Below are positions 1 to 7,907 of a DNA stretch of 64,000 bases, piece after piece. Source of the stretch: REEB95 sp035648735 (GTDB lineage: Bacteria > Pseudomonadota > Alphaproteobacteria > ATCC43930 > CGMCC-115725); assembly GCA_035648735.1 (NCBI GenBank), contig DASRKX010000004.1:3269-67268 (forward strand). Reading direction: 5' to 3'. The position numbers were made by a program, and so were the translations under genes. Numbering within the stretch: the stretch's first letter is position 1; each line of letters opens with the position of its first letter. Below the pieces are notes generated by a model that made no database searches, was not told the DNA's origin, and worked only from the letters and a program-made list of their open reading frames with translations.

Positions 1-434
1 TCAAGGAGATTAAGGTCAACACCATCGGCGCGGTGATCCGCCCCGGCCAGGATCTGATCGAGATCGTGCCGCTCGAGGATACGCTGCTCATCGAGGCCAA
101 GGTCCGGCCGTCGGACATTGCCTTCCTCCGCCCGGGGCAGGCCGCGATGGTGAAGGTTACGGCCTATGATTTCTCGATCTACGGCGGGTTGAAGGCGACG
201 CTGGAGCAGATCAGCGCCGACACCATCAAGGACGATGACGGGCCGCGGCCGGAGACCTTCTTCCGCATCACGCTACGCACCGACAAGAACTATCTCGGCA
301 CGGCGGACCACCCGTTGCCGATCATGCCGGGCATGACCGCGCAGGCGGAAATTCTGACCGGCCAGAAATCGGTGCTCGATTATCTGATGAAGCCGATCCT
401 CAAGGCGCGCGACCGGGCTCTGACCGAGCGCTGA
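1..434 (+). CDS. HlyD-family type I secretion periplasmic adaptor, C-terminal part
   Basis: The reading frame is open at the left window edge and ends at 434, so only about 143 C-terminal residues are present. They show the beta-barrel tail of membrane fusion proteins: an IRPGQ turn, a segment reading VEAKV-like (IEAKVRPSDIAFLRPGQ), and the closing PIMPGMTAQAEI followed by KSVLDYLMKPI. That ending is typical of PrtE/LapC/HlyD adaptors, which link the inner-membrane ABC exporter to a TolC-like channel for secretion of large adhesins or proteases. The LapG-like protease 800 bases downstream fits an adhesin-secretion locus. The ABC ATPase and substrate would lie to the left and cannot be seen. 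Confidence 0.88.
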   Translation, partial: KEIKVNTIGAVIRPGQDLIEIVPLEDTLLIEAKVRPSDIAFLRPGQAAMVKVTAYDFSIYGGLKATLEQISADTIKDDDGPRPETFFRITLRTDKNYLGTADHPLPIMPGMTAQAEILTGQKSVLDYLMKPILKARDRALTER

Positions 435-489
435 GCGCGTCGGCGCGCCGCTTAACCCTTTACTAACCATCACGCCCGATGATCCGGCC

Positions 490-1014
490 ATGGATCAGGC
501 GGCGGCCCTCCTTCATCTGAATCTCGGCGGCGAGTTCGCGTTGGCGATCTACGTCTTTCCGCTGGTGATGGCCAGCATCACCGACTGGCGCAGCCTGCGC
601 ATTCCCAACTGGCTCACCGCAATGCTGGCGCTGGCCTTTCCCGTCGCGGCGCTGCTCGGCGGCCAGCCGGTCGACTGGCTGTCGCACATCGAGGCCGGCG
701 TGCTTGTCTTCGTCGGCAGCGCCGTGCTGTTCGCACTGCGCATCATGGGCGGCGGCGACGTCAAGCTGCTGGCAGCGGTGGCGCTGTGGCTCGGCCTCGG
801 TCAGCTCTTGTCGTTCCTGACGCTGACCGCGCTGGTTGGCGGCGGCTTCGCTTTTTTGGTGCTGATGCTGCGCCATCCGCTGGTCCAGACGACGCTCCTG
901 GCGACGTTGCGCCGCCTGCCGGCTTTTGCCGATAAGAAAATGCCGATCCCTTACGGCATACCGATTGCGGTCGCCGCCCTGTTGATGGCGCCGGTGCTGC
1001 CGATCTTCGCCTGA
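490..1014 (+). CDS. cpaA: CpaA-type prepilin peptidase (A24 family)
   Basis: A 174-residue, very hydrophobic protein with about five membrane segments. The two catalytic aspartates of A24 aspartic peptidases are visible in the motifs ITDWRSLRIPNW and GGGDVKLL. It lacks the N-terminal methylase region of PilD, as expected for the short CpaA/TadV form that processes Flp/Tad pilins in the inner membrane. No other tad/cpa genes occur in the window, so it is detached from a pilus cluster here. It starts 55 bases after the secretion adaptor and may share its transcript. The functional assignment is firm at family level; the substrate is unknown. Confidence 0.85.
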   Translation: MDQAAALLHLNLGGEFALAIYVFPLVMASITDWRSLRIPNWLTAMLALAFPVAALLGGQPVDWLSHIEAGVLVFVGSAVLFALRIMGGGDVKLLAAVALWLGLGQLLSFLTLTALVGGGFAFLVLMLRHPLVQTTLLATLRRLPAFADKKMPIPYGIPIAVAALLMAPVLPIFA

Positions 1015-1141
1015 CACCCCGGCCGATCCCTAAAATTTTAGCGACCCCGCCGCCCGGACGTAAATCCGGACGGATTTTAGCCGCCTGTTAAGCGCGGCCC
1101 TTTAGCTTTTTCCGCTCGATCGGGCGGCGTCCGCGGGACGC

Positions 1142-1240
1142 CCTCGCGAAACGGCAAAACCGGGGCGACCCGGCGACGCAAAGCCACCGGTCCCCGGGCT
1201 CTTCAACTCGGGGATAGCGGGGCTACCGAACGAGGTGAGG
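1142..1240 (+). promoter_or_regulatory. Cyclic-di-GMP-I (GEMM) riboswitch
   Basis: All hallmark elements of the GEMM-I aptamer are present in order. These are ACGGCAAAACC at 1150-1160; a P2 hairpin CCGGG-GCGA-CCCGG with a GNRA loop; GACGCAAAGCC around 1174-1184; a P3 hairpin CCCCG/CGGGG; and AGCGGGGCTACCG ending near 1228. The flanking P1 pairing is CCTCG (1142-1146) with CGAGG (1231-1235). The GAGG of the 3' P1 strand is also the best ribosome-binding site for the GTG at 1242, so ligand-stabilised P1 should hide it. It directly precedes a LapG-like protease gene. Confidence 0.92.
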
Positions 1241-1241
1241 C

Positions 1242-1973
1242 GTGCCGCAATTGCGCGGAAAAGGCGCGGCCCTGTGTCTGGCCGCCCTGTTGTGCCTGGG
1301 ATCTGCCGCCGAAGTGCCGGCCGAGCAGATCGCCGTGCTGTCCTTGATGCAGGCCGCGCCATCGCGGCTCTTCGGAAACCACGAAATTCACTCGGCGAAT
1401 CTGATGCAATTCTCGCGCTGGACGGAATTGCTCGCGCGTTGGCAGGCGGAGCGGGAGGATGCCGCCGAATCCTGCGTGGCGAGCGAAATCGATGTCGCCC
1501 CTTGCGCGCCGTCCGATTGGACCAAACTCGTCGCCCGGCTCCGCGCCCTGCCGCTGCGGCAGCAGATCGAAGCAGCGAACGCCGCGATCAATGCGCATCC
1601 TTATGTCTCGGCGCAGGCCAATTGGAACGACCCGACGCATTGGGAGACGCCGTTCGAATTCATCCGCCGCAACGGCCAATGCCAGGATTACGCCATCGCC
1701 AAATTTTTGCTGCTGCGGGAGCTCGGCATCGCCAACGACCGGATGCGGCTGGTCGTGCTGCGCGATGTGCGCCGCCAGGTTGACCACGCGGTTCTCGTCG
1801 TCGAGCTCGATGGCGAAACGTTGATGCTCGACAATTTGATCGCGCAAGTCGTGCCGGCCGCCGCCGCCGCTGATTACCGGGCCTATTATTCGATCAATGA
1901 GACGGGATGGTGGCTCCATCTGCCCAACCCGCTTATCCCCAGCCCCATGGTTGCCCAGATCGCCAGCCGGTAG
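1242..1973 (+). CDS. LapG-like transglutaminase-like cysteine peptidase (BTLCP, C93)
   Basis: A 243-residue protein with an N-terminal signal peptide (hydrophobic stretch about residues 8-25) and a transglutaminase fold. The catalytic triad is visible as Cys147 (GQCQDY), His182 (VDHAVLVV) and Asp197 (MLDNL), with spacing close to that of LapG. LapG-type periplasmic proteases cleave the N-terminal retention module of large type I-secreted adhesins and release biofilm cells. It starts with GTG just after a c-di-GMP riboswitch whose P1 stem contains its ribosome-binding site, and follows a type I secretion adaptor gene. Both neighbours support an adhesin-release role. No LapD-like receptor or adhesin is in the window, so the substrate is inferred. 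Confidence 0.88.
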   Translation: MPQLRGKGAALCLAALLCLGSAAEVPAEQIAVLSLMQAAPSRLFGNHEIHSANLMQFSRWTELLARWQAEREDAAESCVASEIDVAPCAPSDWTKLVARLRALPLRQQIEAANAAINAHPYVSAQANWNDPTHWETPFEFIRRNGQCQDYAIAKFLLLRELGIANDRMRLVVLRDVRRQVDHAVLVVELDGETLMLDNLIAQVVPAAAAADYRAYYSINETGWWLHLPNPLIPSPMVAQIASR

Positions 1974-2053
1974 GGATTTTTCCTCAGCGCGCTGCGGTTA
2001 CAGCACTGTGACAAGTGTAAAATGCGGCGACATTGGGGCGAAACCCCTTGCCT

Positions 2054-2246
2054 AATAGGGAGTGAATCGGTAGCTTTTCCCGAGCGAATGGCTTGCGGTG
2101 CCTTGAAGGCCCGCATCGTCAAGCCGGCATAGACCGGCGGACGGACACGGCAAAAGTCGTGTTTCCCGTCGCTGGCCGGTTCCTGTAGGGCCGGTCCCAG
2201 GTGCGATGCTTCACGAAGAAAACGCGCACCGCCGAATCTCTCTATT
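2054..2246 (+). ncRNA. ssrS: Rod-shaped structured RNA, candidate 6S RNA
   Basis: This 277-base gap has no convincing open frame but folds as one long interrupted hairpin of about 193 nt. The outer arm 2054-2070 (AATAGGGAGTGAATCGG) pairs with 2232-2246 (CCGAATCTCTCTATT). Inner arms pair GGCCC and CCGG elements, and the tip is ACACG-loop-CGTGT at 2145-2162. Length, single-rod shape and a poorly paired central zone match 6S RNA, the RNA that mimics an open promoter and binds sigma70 RNA polymerase. A local hairpin CCGAAT/ATTCGG (2232-2249) competes with the outer stem. Strand is uncertain because rods are nearly symmetric. The alternative is a long structured leader of the M23 peptidase gene. 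Confidence 0.42.
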
Positions 2247-2249
2247 CGG

Positions 2250-3680
2250 TTGTACGGGGGGCAATTGGTCGCTGGATTGCGGAATTTAAGCGGGCGTCTT
2301 TTTCCCGAGCGGCAGCTGTTGTTGCGCTCGAATGACGGCATCCGCTCGGTCTCATTGCCGACTTGGCTGCAAGCGATGTTCGTTGTCGCCGGCATCGCCA
2401 CTTTTGCCGGGGTGAGCTTTCTCACCGTCGGCTATTTCACGTTGCAGCGCACGGTCGATCAATTGGCGCAGAGCGCGCCCGCCGCCGTTGCAACGCCCGC
2501 AACCGCGCTCGCCGCCTCGCAGGACGAGCTCAATCGCCAGCTCGCCGAACTCAACGATCAATATAACGCGCTGAAGACGCGCTACGACGATGAGGCCGCC
2601 AAGCTCGCGGGCCTCGCCAATGCGCAGCTGCAGCCGCCCGCGGGTTCCGATAAATCGCGCGACGATCTGGAGCAGCGCCTGCACGCCGCCGAACAGGCCA
2701 TGGCGACCCGCAACGGCAACGTCGCGCAGCTGCAGAAGGCGATCGACGATCTGCGCGGCGAGCTGAAGCGCTCGGATGCGGATCGCCAAGCGCAATTGAA
2801 GCATGTGCAGCAGGTCGAAACCGATCTCAAGGCTGCGAAGATTCGCGCCGATCTCCTCAAGGCGCTGGCCGACAGCAAGGACCAGCAGCTTCGCCAGGCG
2901 ATCGGCGAGCGCGATAAAGTCCGCGCGCAAAGCGGCGAAAAATCGAGCATGAACGAGCAATTGGGCAGCGCCCCTGTGGCCGCGCCTGCGCCGCAGCAGC
3001 AGAGCGCGCTCGACGAAGATCAAGATCCGCTGGTGGATGCGTCGTCGGTGATGGCTTCCGTCCCGCCGAAGATCAATGCGTCGGCAAGCCAGCTCGAACG
3101 CGTGCTGGCGTCGACCGGCGTCGATCTCGACAAGATTCTAAGCCATCTCGGCGTCGCGCCGTCGGCGCAGGGCGGCGGTCCGTTCATCGCGCTCGACCGT
3201 GCCGCGAGCCAGATTGTCGATCCGCGCCGCGAGGCCGAGCTGCAGAAGTTGGTCAAGACCATGCCCTTGGCTTCGCCGCTGAACCGATTCGAAGTGGAAA
3301 GCCCCTTCGGCCCGCGCCGCGATCCGATCAACGGCCGCGCCGCGTTCCATCCCGGCCTGGATCTCGGCGCTCCTTATCTTTCGGCGGTCTATAGCACCGG
3401 TCCCGGCGTCGTCGCCTTCACCGGCGTCAAGGGCGCCTATGGCCGCGTCGTCGAGATCGATCATGGCCACGGCATGGTGACGCGCTACGCCCATCTCCAC
3501 CGTATTCTCGTCGCGCGGGGCCAGCATGTCGGGACGCATCAGCAGGTTGGCGAGCTCGGCAGCACCGGCCGCAGCACCGGTCCCCATTTGCACTACGAAG
3601 TTCTGGTCGATGGCCGGCCCGCCGATCCGGCGAGGTTCCTCGAGGCAGGTAAGAATGTGGTTCAAGCGAGCACGAGGTAA
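2250..3680 (+). CDS. Membrane-anchored M23 (LytM) endopeptidase with coiled coil
   Basis: A 476-residue protein: a short cytoplasmic N-terminus with the conserved LFPERQLLLRS element, one membrane segment (about 42-65), a long coiled coil (about 90-230), and a C-terminal M23 domain (about 345-460). Zinc and catalytic residues are visible: His367 and Asp371 (HPGLD), His415/His417 (AHLH), His446/His448 (PHLHY). The catalytic site is therefore probably intact and cleaves peptidoglycan crosslinks, rather than being an EnvC-like inactive activator. The start is a TTG at 2250 with no ribosome-binding site; TTG at 2265 or 2277 is also possible. It is followed by a bactofilin gene 13 bases on, a recurring pairing in cell-shape modules. 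Confidence 0.85.
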   Translation: MYGGQLVAGLRNLSGRLFPERQLLLRSNDGIRSVSLPTWLQAMFVVAGIATFAGVSFLTVGYFTLQRTVDQLAQSAPAAVATPATALAASQDELNRQLAELNDQYNALKTRYDDEAAKLAGLANAQLQPPAGSDKSRDDLEQRLHAAEQAMATRNGNVAQLQKAIDDLRGELKRSDADRQAQLKHVQQVETDLKAAKIRADLLKALADSKDQQLRQAIGERDKVRAQSGEKSSMNEQLGSAPVAAPAPQQQSALDEDQDPLVDASSVMASVPPKINASASQLERVLASTGVDLDKILSHLGVAPSAQGGGPFIALDRAASQIVDPRREAELQKLVKTMPLASPLNRFEVESPFGPRRDPINGRAAFHPGLDLGAPYLSAVYSTGPGVVAFTGVKGAYGRVVEIDHGHGMVTRYAHLHRILVARGQHVGTHQQVGELGSTGRSTGPHLHYEVLVDGRPADPARFLEAGKNVVQASTR

Positions 3681-3693
3681 GGAACAAGCGGCC

Positions 3694-4134
3694 ATGTCGA
3701 ATGCATCGGACAATGGGCGGCGGGTGCCTTCGATCCTGAGTGCCGGCATGAGCATCGAGGGCGATATCGTCAGCGAAGGCGAGGTTCATATCCTCGGCCA
3801 TCATTCGGGTAACATCGTCGCCCGCAAGCTGACCCTCGGCGAGGGCGGCACGATCACCGGCACGGTCGAGGCCGAAAGCGCCATCATCAACGGCACACTG
3901 TCCGGCCGGCTGTCGGCCGTGAGCCTCGTTCTCGGCAAGACCGCGGCGGTTACCGCCGACATCGTCTATGTCTCGATGCGGATGGAACCGGGGGCGGCCT
4001 ATGAGGGCTACAGCCGCCGCGTCGACGCCATCGAGGACCTGACCAGCGAGCAGAAGCAACTCTCGCCGCCAATGCGCCAGCAGCTTGAAAAGATCCGCGC
4101 CACGCATGGCGATGTCGCCGGCACCGCTGACTAG
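3694..4134 (+). CDS. Bactofilin (polymer-forming cytoskeletal protein)
   Basis: A 146-residue protein with a central bactofilin beta-helix (about residues 12-110) made of repeats rich in G, V and I, such as EGDIVSEGEVHILGHHSGNI and LTLGEGGTITGTVEAESAIING. The N- and C-terminal tails are short and disordered. The ATG at 3694 is preferred to upstream in-frame codons because those would overlap the M23 gene heavily. Bactofilins form nucleotide-free filaments on the inner membrane that position peptidoglycan enzymes. Adjacency to an M23 endopeptidase repeats the arrangement seen for CcmA-Csd1 and related curvature or stalk modules, which suggests local cell-wall shaping. Confidence 0.92.
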   Translation: MSNASDNGRRVPSILSAGMSIEGDIVSEGEVHILGHHSGNIVARKLTLGEGGTITGTVEAESAIINGTLSGRLSAVSLVLGKTAAVTADIVYVSMRMEPGAAYEGYSRRVDAIEDLTSEQKQLSPPMRQQLEKIRATHGDVAGTAD

Positions 4135-4136
4135 GT

Positions 4137-5120
4137 TCAGGCTGGCGACCGCCGCAACGCGGCGCTGAAAGTTTCCCGATCGACATTGCCGCCGGAAGCG
4201 ACCACCGCAATGGTCTGGTGGCCGCGCGCCAGCGTGCCGCCCAGCGCCGCGGCCAAACCCGCGGCACCGCCCGGCTCGAGCACGAGCTTGAGATCGGCGA
4301 ATGCCGCCGCCATGGCGCGGCAAATTTCACCGTCGCTCACCACGATACTGCCGGCAACGTGCTGCCGGGCGACGGCGAAAGGCAGTTCGCCCGGAATCGG
4401 TGCCAGCAGGCAATCGCACAGCGATTGGCCGCCAGTGTCATTGGTAATTCGCACGCCGGCGGCGAGCGAGCGTCGCATGTCGTCGAAGCCGTCGGGCTCT
4501 GCCGCGTAGATTTTGGTGCGGGGGCTGGTCTCGTGGAGCGCCAGCGCGACGCCAGCGAGCAGCCCACCGCCGCTGCACGGCACGATCACTGCGTCGAGCG
4601 CGACATCCATTGCCCGTGCCTGCGCGGCCAGCTCGAGCCCGACGCTGGCCTGGCCGGCAACGATGCGCGCATCGTCATAGGGCGGGATCAGCGCCGCGCC
4701 TCGCTCGATGGCGAGGCGCTCGGCGATCGCCTCGCGGCTTTCCGTGTGGCGGTCGTATAACACCACTTCCGCGCCATAGGCGCGCGTATTGGCGGCCTTG
4801 ATCGCCGGCGCATCCGCCGGCATGACGACAACGGCCCGAATGCCGAGCGTCTGCGCCGCCGCGGCCACGCCTTGCGCATGATTGCCCGAGGAAAACGCCA
4901 CTACGCCCCGCTGTCGCGCCGCCGCGTCAAGCGACAACAATGCGTTTATCGCGCCGCGCCATTTGAAGGAGCCGGTGCGTTGCAGGCTTTCCGCCTTGAC
5001 GAGCAGGCGCAGCCCGGCGCGGGCATCGAGCAGCGGCGACGACAGGAGCGGCGTCGCGACGGTAAACGGCGCGATTCGGGCGGCGGCGGCGCGGATCGCG
5101 TCCGCGTCGGGCGCGGGCAT
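4137..5120 (-). CDS. PLP-dependent threonine/serine dehydratase family enzyme
   Basis: A 327-residue fold-type II PLP enzyme. Lys53 in GSFKWRGA binds the cofactor, SSGNHAQG is the substrate-carboxylate/phosphate loop, and GGGLLAG binds the PLP phosphate. It lacks the C-terminal ACT regulatory domains of biosynthetic IlvA, so it resembles catabolic threonine dehydratase or serine racemase. The likely reaction is deamination of L-threonine/L-serine to the 2-oxo acid. The gene is convergent with the bactofilin gene and lies one base downstream of the HAD gene, so the two probably share a transcript. Substrate preference cannot be told from sequence alone. Confidence 0.85.
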   Translation of the reverse strand: MPAPDADAIRAAAARIAPFTVATPLLSSPLLDARAGLRLLVKAESLQRTGSFKWRGAINALLSLDAAARQRGVVAFSSGNHAQGVAAAAQTLGIRAVVVMPADAPAIKAANTRAYGAEVVLYDRHTESREAIAERLAIERGAALIPPYDDARIVAGQASVGLELAAQARAMDVALDAVIVPCSGGGLLAGVALALHETSPRTKIYAAEPDGFDDMRRSLAAGVRITNDTGGQSLCDCLLAPIPGELPFAVARQHVAGSIVVSDGEICRAMAAAFADLKLVLEPGGAAGLAAALGGTLARGHQTIAVVASGGNVDRETFSAALRRSPA

Positions 5121-5121
5121 G

Positions 5122-5808
5122 TCAGAGCCCGAGAAGCGCTGGCAGATCGTCGAGCGTCTTCATCTCGGCGGCCGGCTTGCCCGGCAGGCGCTCGGCCTTG
5201 TGGCCGCCGCGGTTGGTCCACACCGACTTGAAGCCGAAGACCGCGGCGCCGGCGGCGTCCCAGCCATTCGACGAGACGAAGCAGATGCGTTCGGCGGGAA
5301 GCTTGAGCCGCGCGACGACCAGCGCATAGACGCTCGGATGCGGCTTGAAGATGCCGACATCCTCGACCGATATGATGTGACCGAGCAGATCGCCGATGCC
5401 GGCGGATTTGACCGCCGCTTCGAGCATTTTCGGCGCGCCGTTCGATAGAATCGCCGCCGGACGCTTGGCGCGCTTCAGGGCCTGGAGCATCGTCTTGGCG
5501 TCGGGATAGGCGTCGAGCACGAAATAGAGCTCCAGCAATCGTGTTCGCAGCGCCTGATCGGCAATGCCGAAGGTTTCCATCGCATGGTCGAGCGCCTCGC
5601 CGGTCACCTGGGCGAAATCGGCATGCCGCCCCATCAGGCTCCTGAGCCAAGTGTATTCGAGTTGCTTGGTGCGCCAATGCGCGGCGAAGGCGGTCGCCTT
5701 GCCGCCGAGCTCGCTGTCGCAGCGGCGCGCCGCGGCGGCCACGTCGAACAGCGTGCCATAGGCGTCGAATACGCAGGCCTGGGTTTGGCCGAGTTCGGGA
5801 TGTGCCAT
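5122..5808 (-). CDS. Haloacid dehalogenase type II (HAD superfamily)
   Basis: A 228-residue protein with the HAD nucleophile Asp15 in VFDAYGTLFD, motif II in AILSNGAPKML, and the later KPHPSVYA and FVSSNGWDAAGA motifs of 2-haloacid dehalogenases. The family hydrolyses L-2-haloalkanoic acids with inversion, although many genomic members may act on other small 2-substituted acids or phosphates. It sits between the transglycosylase gene (stop 6 bases upstream in the same direction) and the dehydratase gene, forming a compact minus-strand operon. Family assignment is firm; the physiological substrate is not known. Confidence 0.88.
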   Translation of the reverse strand: MAHPELGQTQACVFDAYGTLFDVAAAARRCDSELGGKATAFAAHWRTKQLEYTWLRSLMGRHADFAQVTGEALDHAMETFGIADQALRTRLLELYFVLDAYPDAKTMLQALKRAKRPAAILSNGAPKMLEAAVKSAGIGDLLGHIISVEDVGIFKPHPSVYALVVARLKLPAERICFVSSNGWDAAGAAVFGFKSVWTNRGGHKAERLPGKPAAEMKTLDDLPALLGL

Positions 5809-5813
5809 CGGGT

Positions 5814-7763
5814 TCAGCGCTTCAGGTCGCTGGCCAAGGTGAAGCTGAGGCCGGTTTCGCCCAGCCGGTAGCGGTAGATCTGAAGATTTTCAAGGACGCG
5901 CTGCACATAGTTGCGGGTCTCGTAATAGGGGATGGATTCGATCCAGTCCACCACGTCGACATTGGCCGAACGCGGATCGCCGTAATCGCGCTGCCATTCC
6001 TTCACCCGAGCCGGTCCGGCGTTGTAGGCGGCGACGGCAAGGACATAGGAGCCGGAAAAATCGGCCAGCAGGCTTTCGAGATAGGCCCGGCCGAGCGTCA
6101 CGTTGTATTGGCGATCCTGGGTGAGCCGCTTCTGGTTGAAGGGAATCTTCAACGCTTTGGCGATGAGGCTCGCGGTCTTTGGCATGAGCTGCATCAGCCC
6201 GAGCGCACCCGACCGGCTGACCGCCTGATGATCGAAGGCGCTTTCCTGGCGGGTCAGCGCCAACAGCAACGGCGCTTCGACCTTGCCGCCCTTCGGCAGA
6301 GTCGCGATCGGATAGCCTTCCGCGATCAGATTGACGCCCTGATAGCCGGCGCGCTTCGCCGCGTCAACCGCAAGGTCCGCGCGGCCGATCTCGAGCGCCA
6401 GCCGCGTGACGAGAAGATAATCGACCGGCGTCTCGGCGAGGTCCGTGAGCCGGTGGATGAAAGGCCGCTCCATGTCGTCGGCGTTCGCTTCGCCGAGATC
6501 GCGCGCTAGGCGCACCAGCTCGCGCTGGTTGAAGGCCGCGGTCTCCGTTGCCGACGGCCGCGGCTCGGTCAGGAATCGGGCCGGCTGTGCGTTGCGTTTC
6601 GCGGCGGCAAGCTGGCCGTAATAGGTCGTGACGCGCTCCGCCGCAGTGTCGAACCAAGCGGCCGCGAGCTCGCGATAGCCCATCGCCTCGGCGGCGCGGC
6701 CCGCCCAATAGGCGCCGCGCGCGAGCGTGATCGGCAACTTCATCGCGTCGTAAAGCCGGACAAAGTGTTCATAGGCGACTTCCGGCTTGTTGAGGAACCG
6801 CAGCGCGATCCACCCCGACAGGAATTCAAGCTCGGCGAAGGTCTGGCCTGTGGTGGTGTCGTGATGCTCGGCCAGGCGCAATGCCATGTCGGGGCGTCCC
6901 GCGACCAGGGCGCGGCGCGCCATGGTCTGCCGCTCGGCCGCCCATTGCGCGGCATGCGCCGGATCCTGCGGCGCCACCGCGAGCAGGTCGATGGCGCCGT
7001 CATCCATGTTATTGCGGCGGCGCCAGCGAACCCGGTCGTAAAGCAGCCCCAGATCGCTCTGCAGATTCTGCGGTAGGCGGGCGACCATCGCCTCGGCGTC
7101 GCCGTTCATCGCGGCGAGCGCGAGGCGCGCTTCGGCAATGCCGCGTGCCGTCGTTCCGACCAGCGGCAGCATGCGCCGCGACGCCGCCGTCTGATCGGAC
7201 CAGAGCAGCCGCGTCATGCGCTTTTCGTTGTCCTCGATGCCGAGCACCCCGACGTAGCGCTGCAGCATTGATGTCTCGTCGAAAGCCGAAAAATCGCCAT
7301 TGACCCAGACGTCCCGGATGAGTTCATCCGCCTCTTTGACGCGGCCGCTCGCACGCCAAAGATCGGCCTCACGCAGCTTGCCGGTTACCGTCAGCGGCGG
7401 ATGTCGGGAGAACCAATCCTCCGCGGTGCTGTCGGATACGCCGCTCATCGCTTCCTCGGCGCGTTGCTCGAGCGCCTGCTGGTTCGGCCAATCGGGGTGC
7501 GCGGTTATGAACTGGGCGAGTTCGGCAAAGCTCGCGCCGTTGCCGGCATGGATCAGCGAAAACCAATGCAGCGCCTCGGCCGGCAGACGGTCATGCGCCG
7601 TGGCCGCCTCGCGCGCCGCGGCCTTCATGTCGCCTTTCTGGGCCGCGACGAAGGCGGCGCGATAGGCTTTGCGGTCGCTCTCGGTGAGCGCCCACGCCGG
7701 ATGCAAGGCGGCGCCGAGCCCGACCACAACAATCAGCAGAAAGCCGGCAACCCGCCCGGTCAA
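5814..7763 (-). CDS. slt: Soluble lytic murein transglycosylase
   Basis: About 649 residues: signal peptide (hydrophobic core ending near PAWA), a long alpha-helical superhelical region resembling the U domain, and a C-terminal SLT domain. The catalytic glutamate is Glu507 in LTRQESAF, followed by GLMQLMP and AAYNAGP. It cleaves the MurNAc-GlcNAc bond of peptidoglycan with 1,6-anhydro formation in the periplasm. I chose TTG at 7763: it has a good GGGAG site 7 bases upstream and starts right at the signal peptide. The ATG at 7808 overlaps the -10 box of the best promoter. The frame stays open far upstream across dapA, which is coincidental. Confidence 0.87.
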   Translation of the reverse strand: MTGRVAGFLLIVVVGLGAALHPAWALTESDRKAYRAAFVAAQKGDMKAAAREAATAHDRLPAEALHWFSLIHAGNGASFAELAQFITAHPDWPNQQALEQRAEEAMSGVSDSTAEDWFSRHPPLTVTGKLREADLWRASGRVKEADELIRDVWVNGDFSAFDETSMLQRYVGVLGIEDNEKRMTRLLWSDQTAASRRMLPLVGTTARGIAEARLALAAMNGDAEAMVARLPQNLQSDLGLLYDRVRWRRRNNMDDGAIDLLAVAPQDPAHAAQWAAERQTMARRALVAGRPDMALRLAEHHDTTTGQTFAELEFLSGWIALRFLNKPEVAYEHFVRLYDAMKLPITLARGAYWAGRAAEAMGYRELAAAWFDTAAERVTTYYGQLAAAKRNAQPARFLTEPRPSATETAAFNQRELVRLARDLGEANADDMERPFIHRLTDLAETPVDYLLVTRLALEIGRADLAVDAAKRAGYQGVNLIAEGYPIATLPKGGKVEAPLLLALTRQESAFDHQAVSRSGALGLMQLMPKTASLIAKALKIPFNQKRLTQDRQYNVTLGRAYLESLLADFSGSYVLAVAAYNAGPARVKEWQRDYGDPRSANVDVVDWIESIPYYETRNYVQRVLENLQIYRYRLGETGLSFTLASDLKR

Positions 7764-7806
7764 AATATCTCTCCCTCGCCGCGTCCCGCGGACGCGCGAT
7801 GAGGCC

Positions 7807-7835
7807 ATATTAGTGGCCAGGGGCCACTCTGTCAG
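7807..7835 (-). promoter_or_regulatory. Sigma70-type promoter for the transglycosylase gene
   Basis: Reading the minus strand, CTGACA (7835-7830) is followed after exactly 17 bases by TAATAT (7812-7807). Transcription would begin near 7800, giving a leader of about 37 bases before the TTG at 7763. The -10 box overlaps the ATG at 7808, which argues against that codon as the start. Confidence 0.5.
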
Positions 7836-7907
7836 GCCAATGGTTGCCCTGGGGCAGCGGCGAGGGTTATCGTGCGACGAAGCGGGGGTCTTCCCCGGGA
7901 GGTTGGC

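Noticed and set aside
2051..2140. Partial likeness to a cobalamin riboswitch (AATAGGGA at 2054 and a B12-box-like AAGCCGG-x4-GACCGGC at 2121)
   Set aside because: The conserved CCCGCAACTGTA-type core is missing, the box has extra bases, and the downstream gene is a cell-wall peptidase rather than a B12 gene. The whole region pairs as one rod instead.
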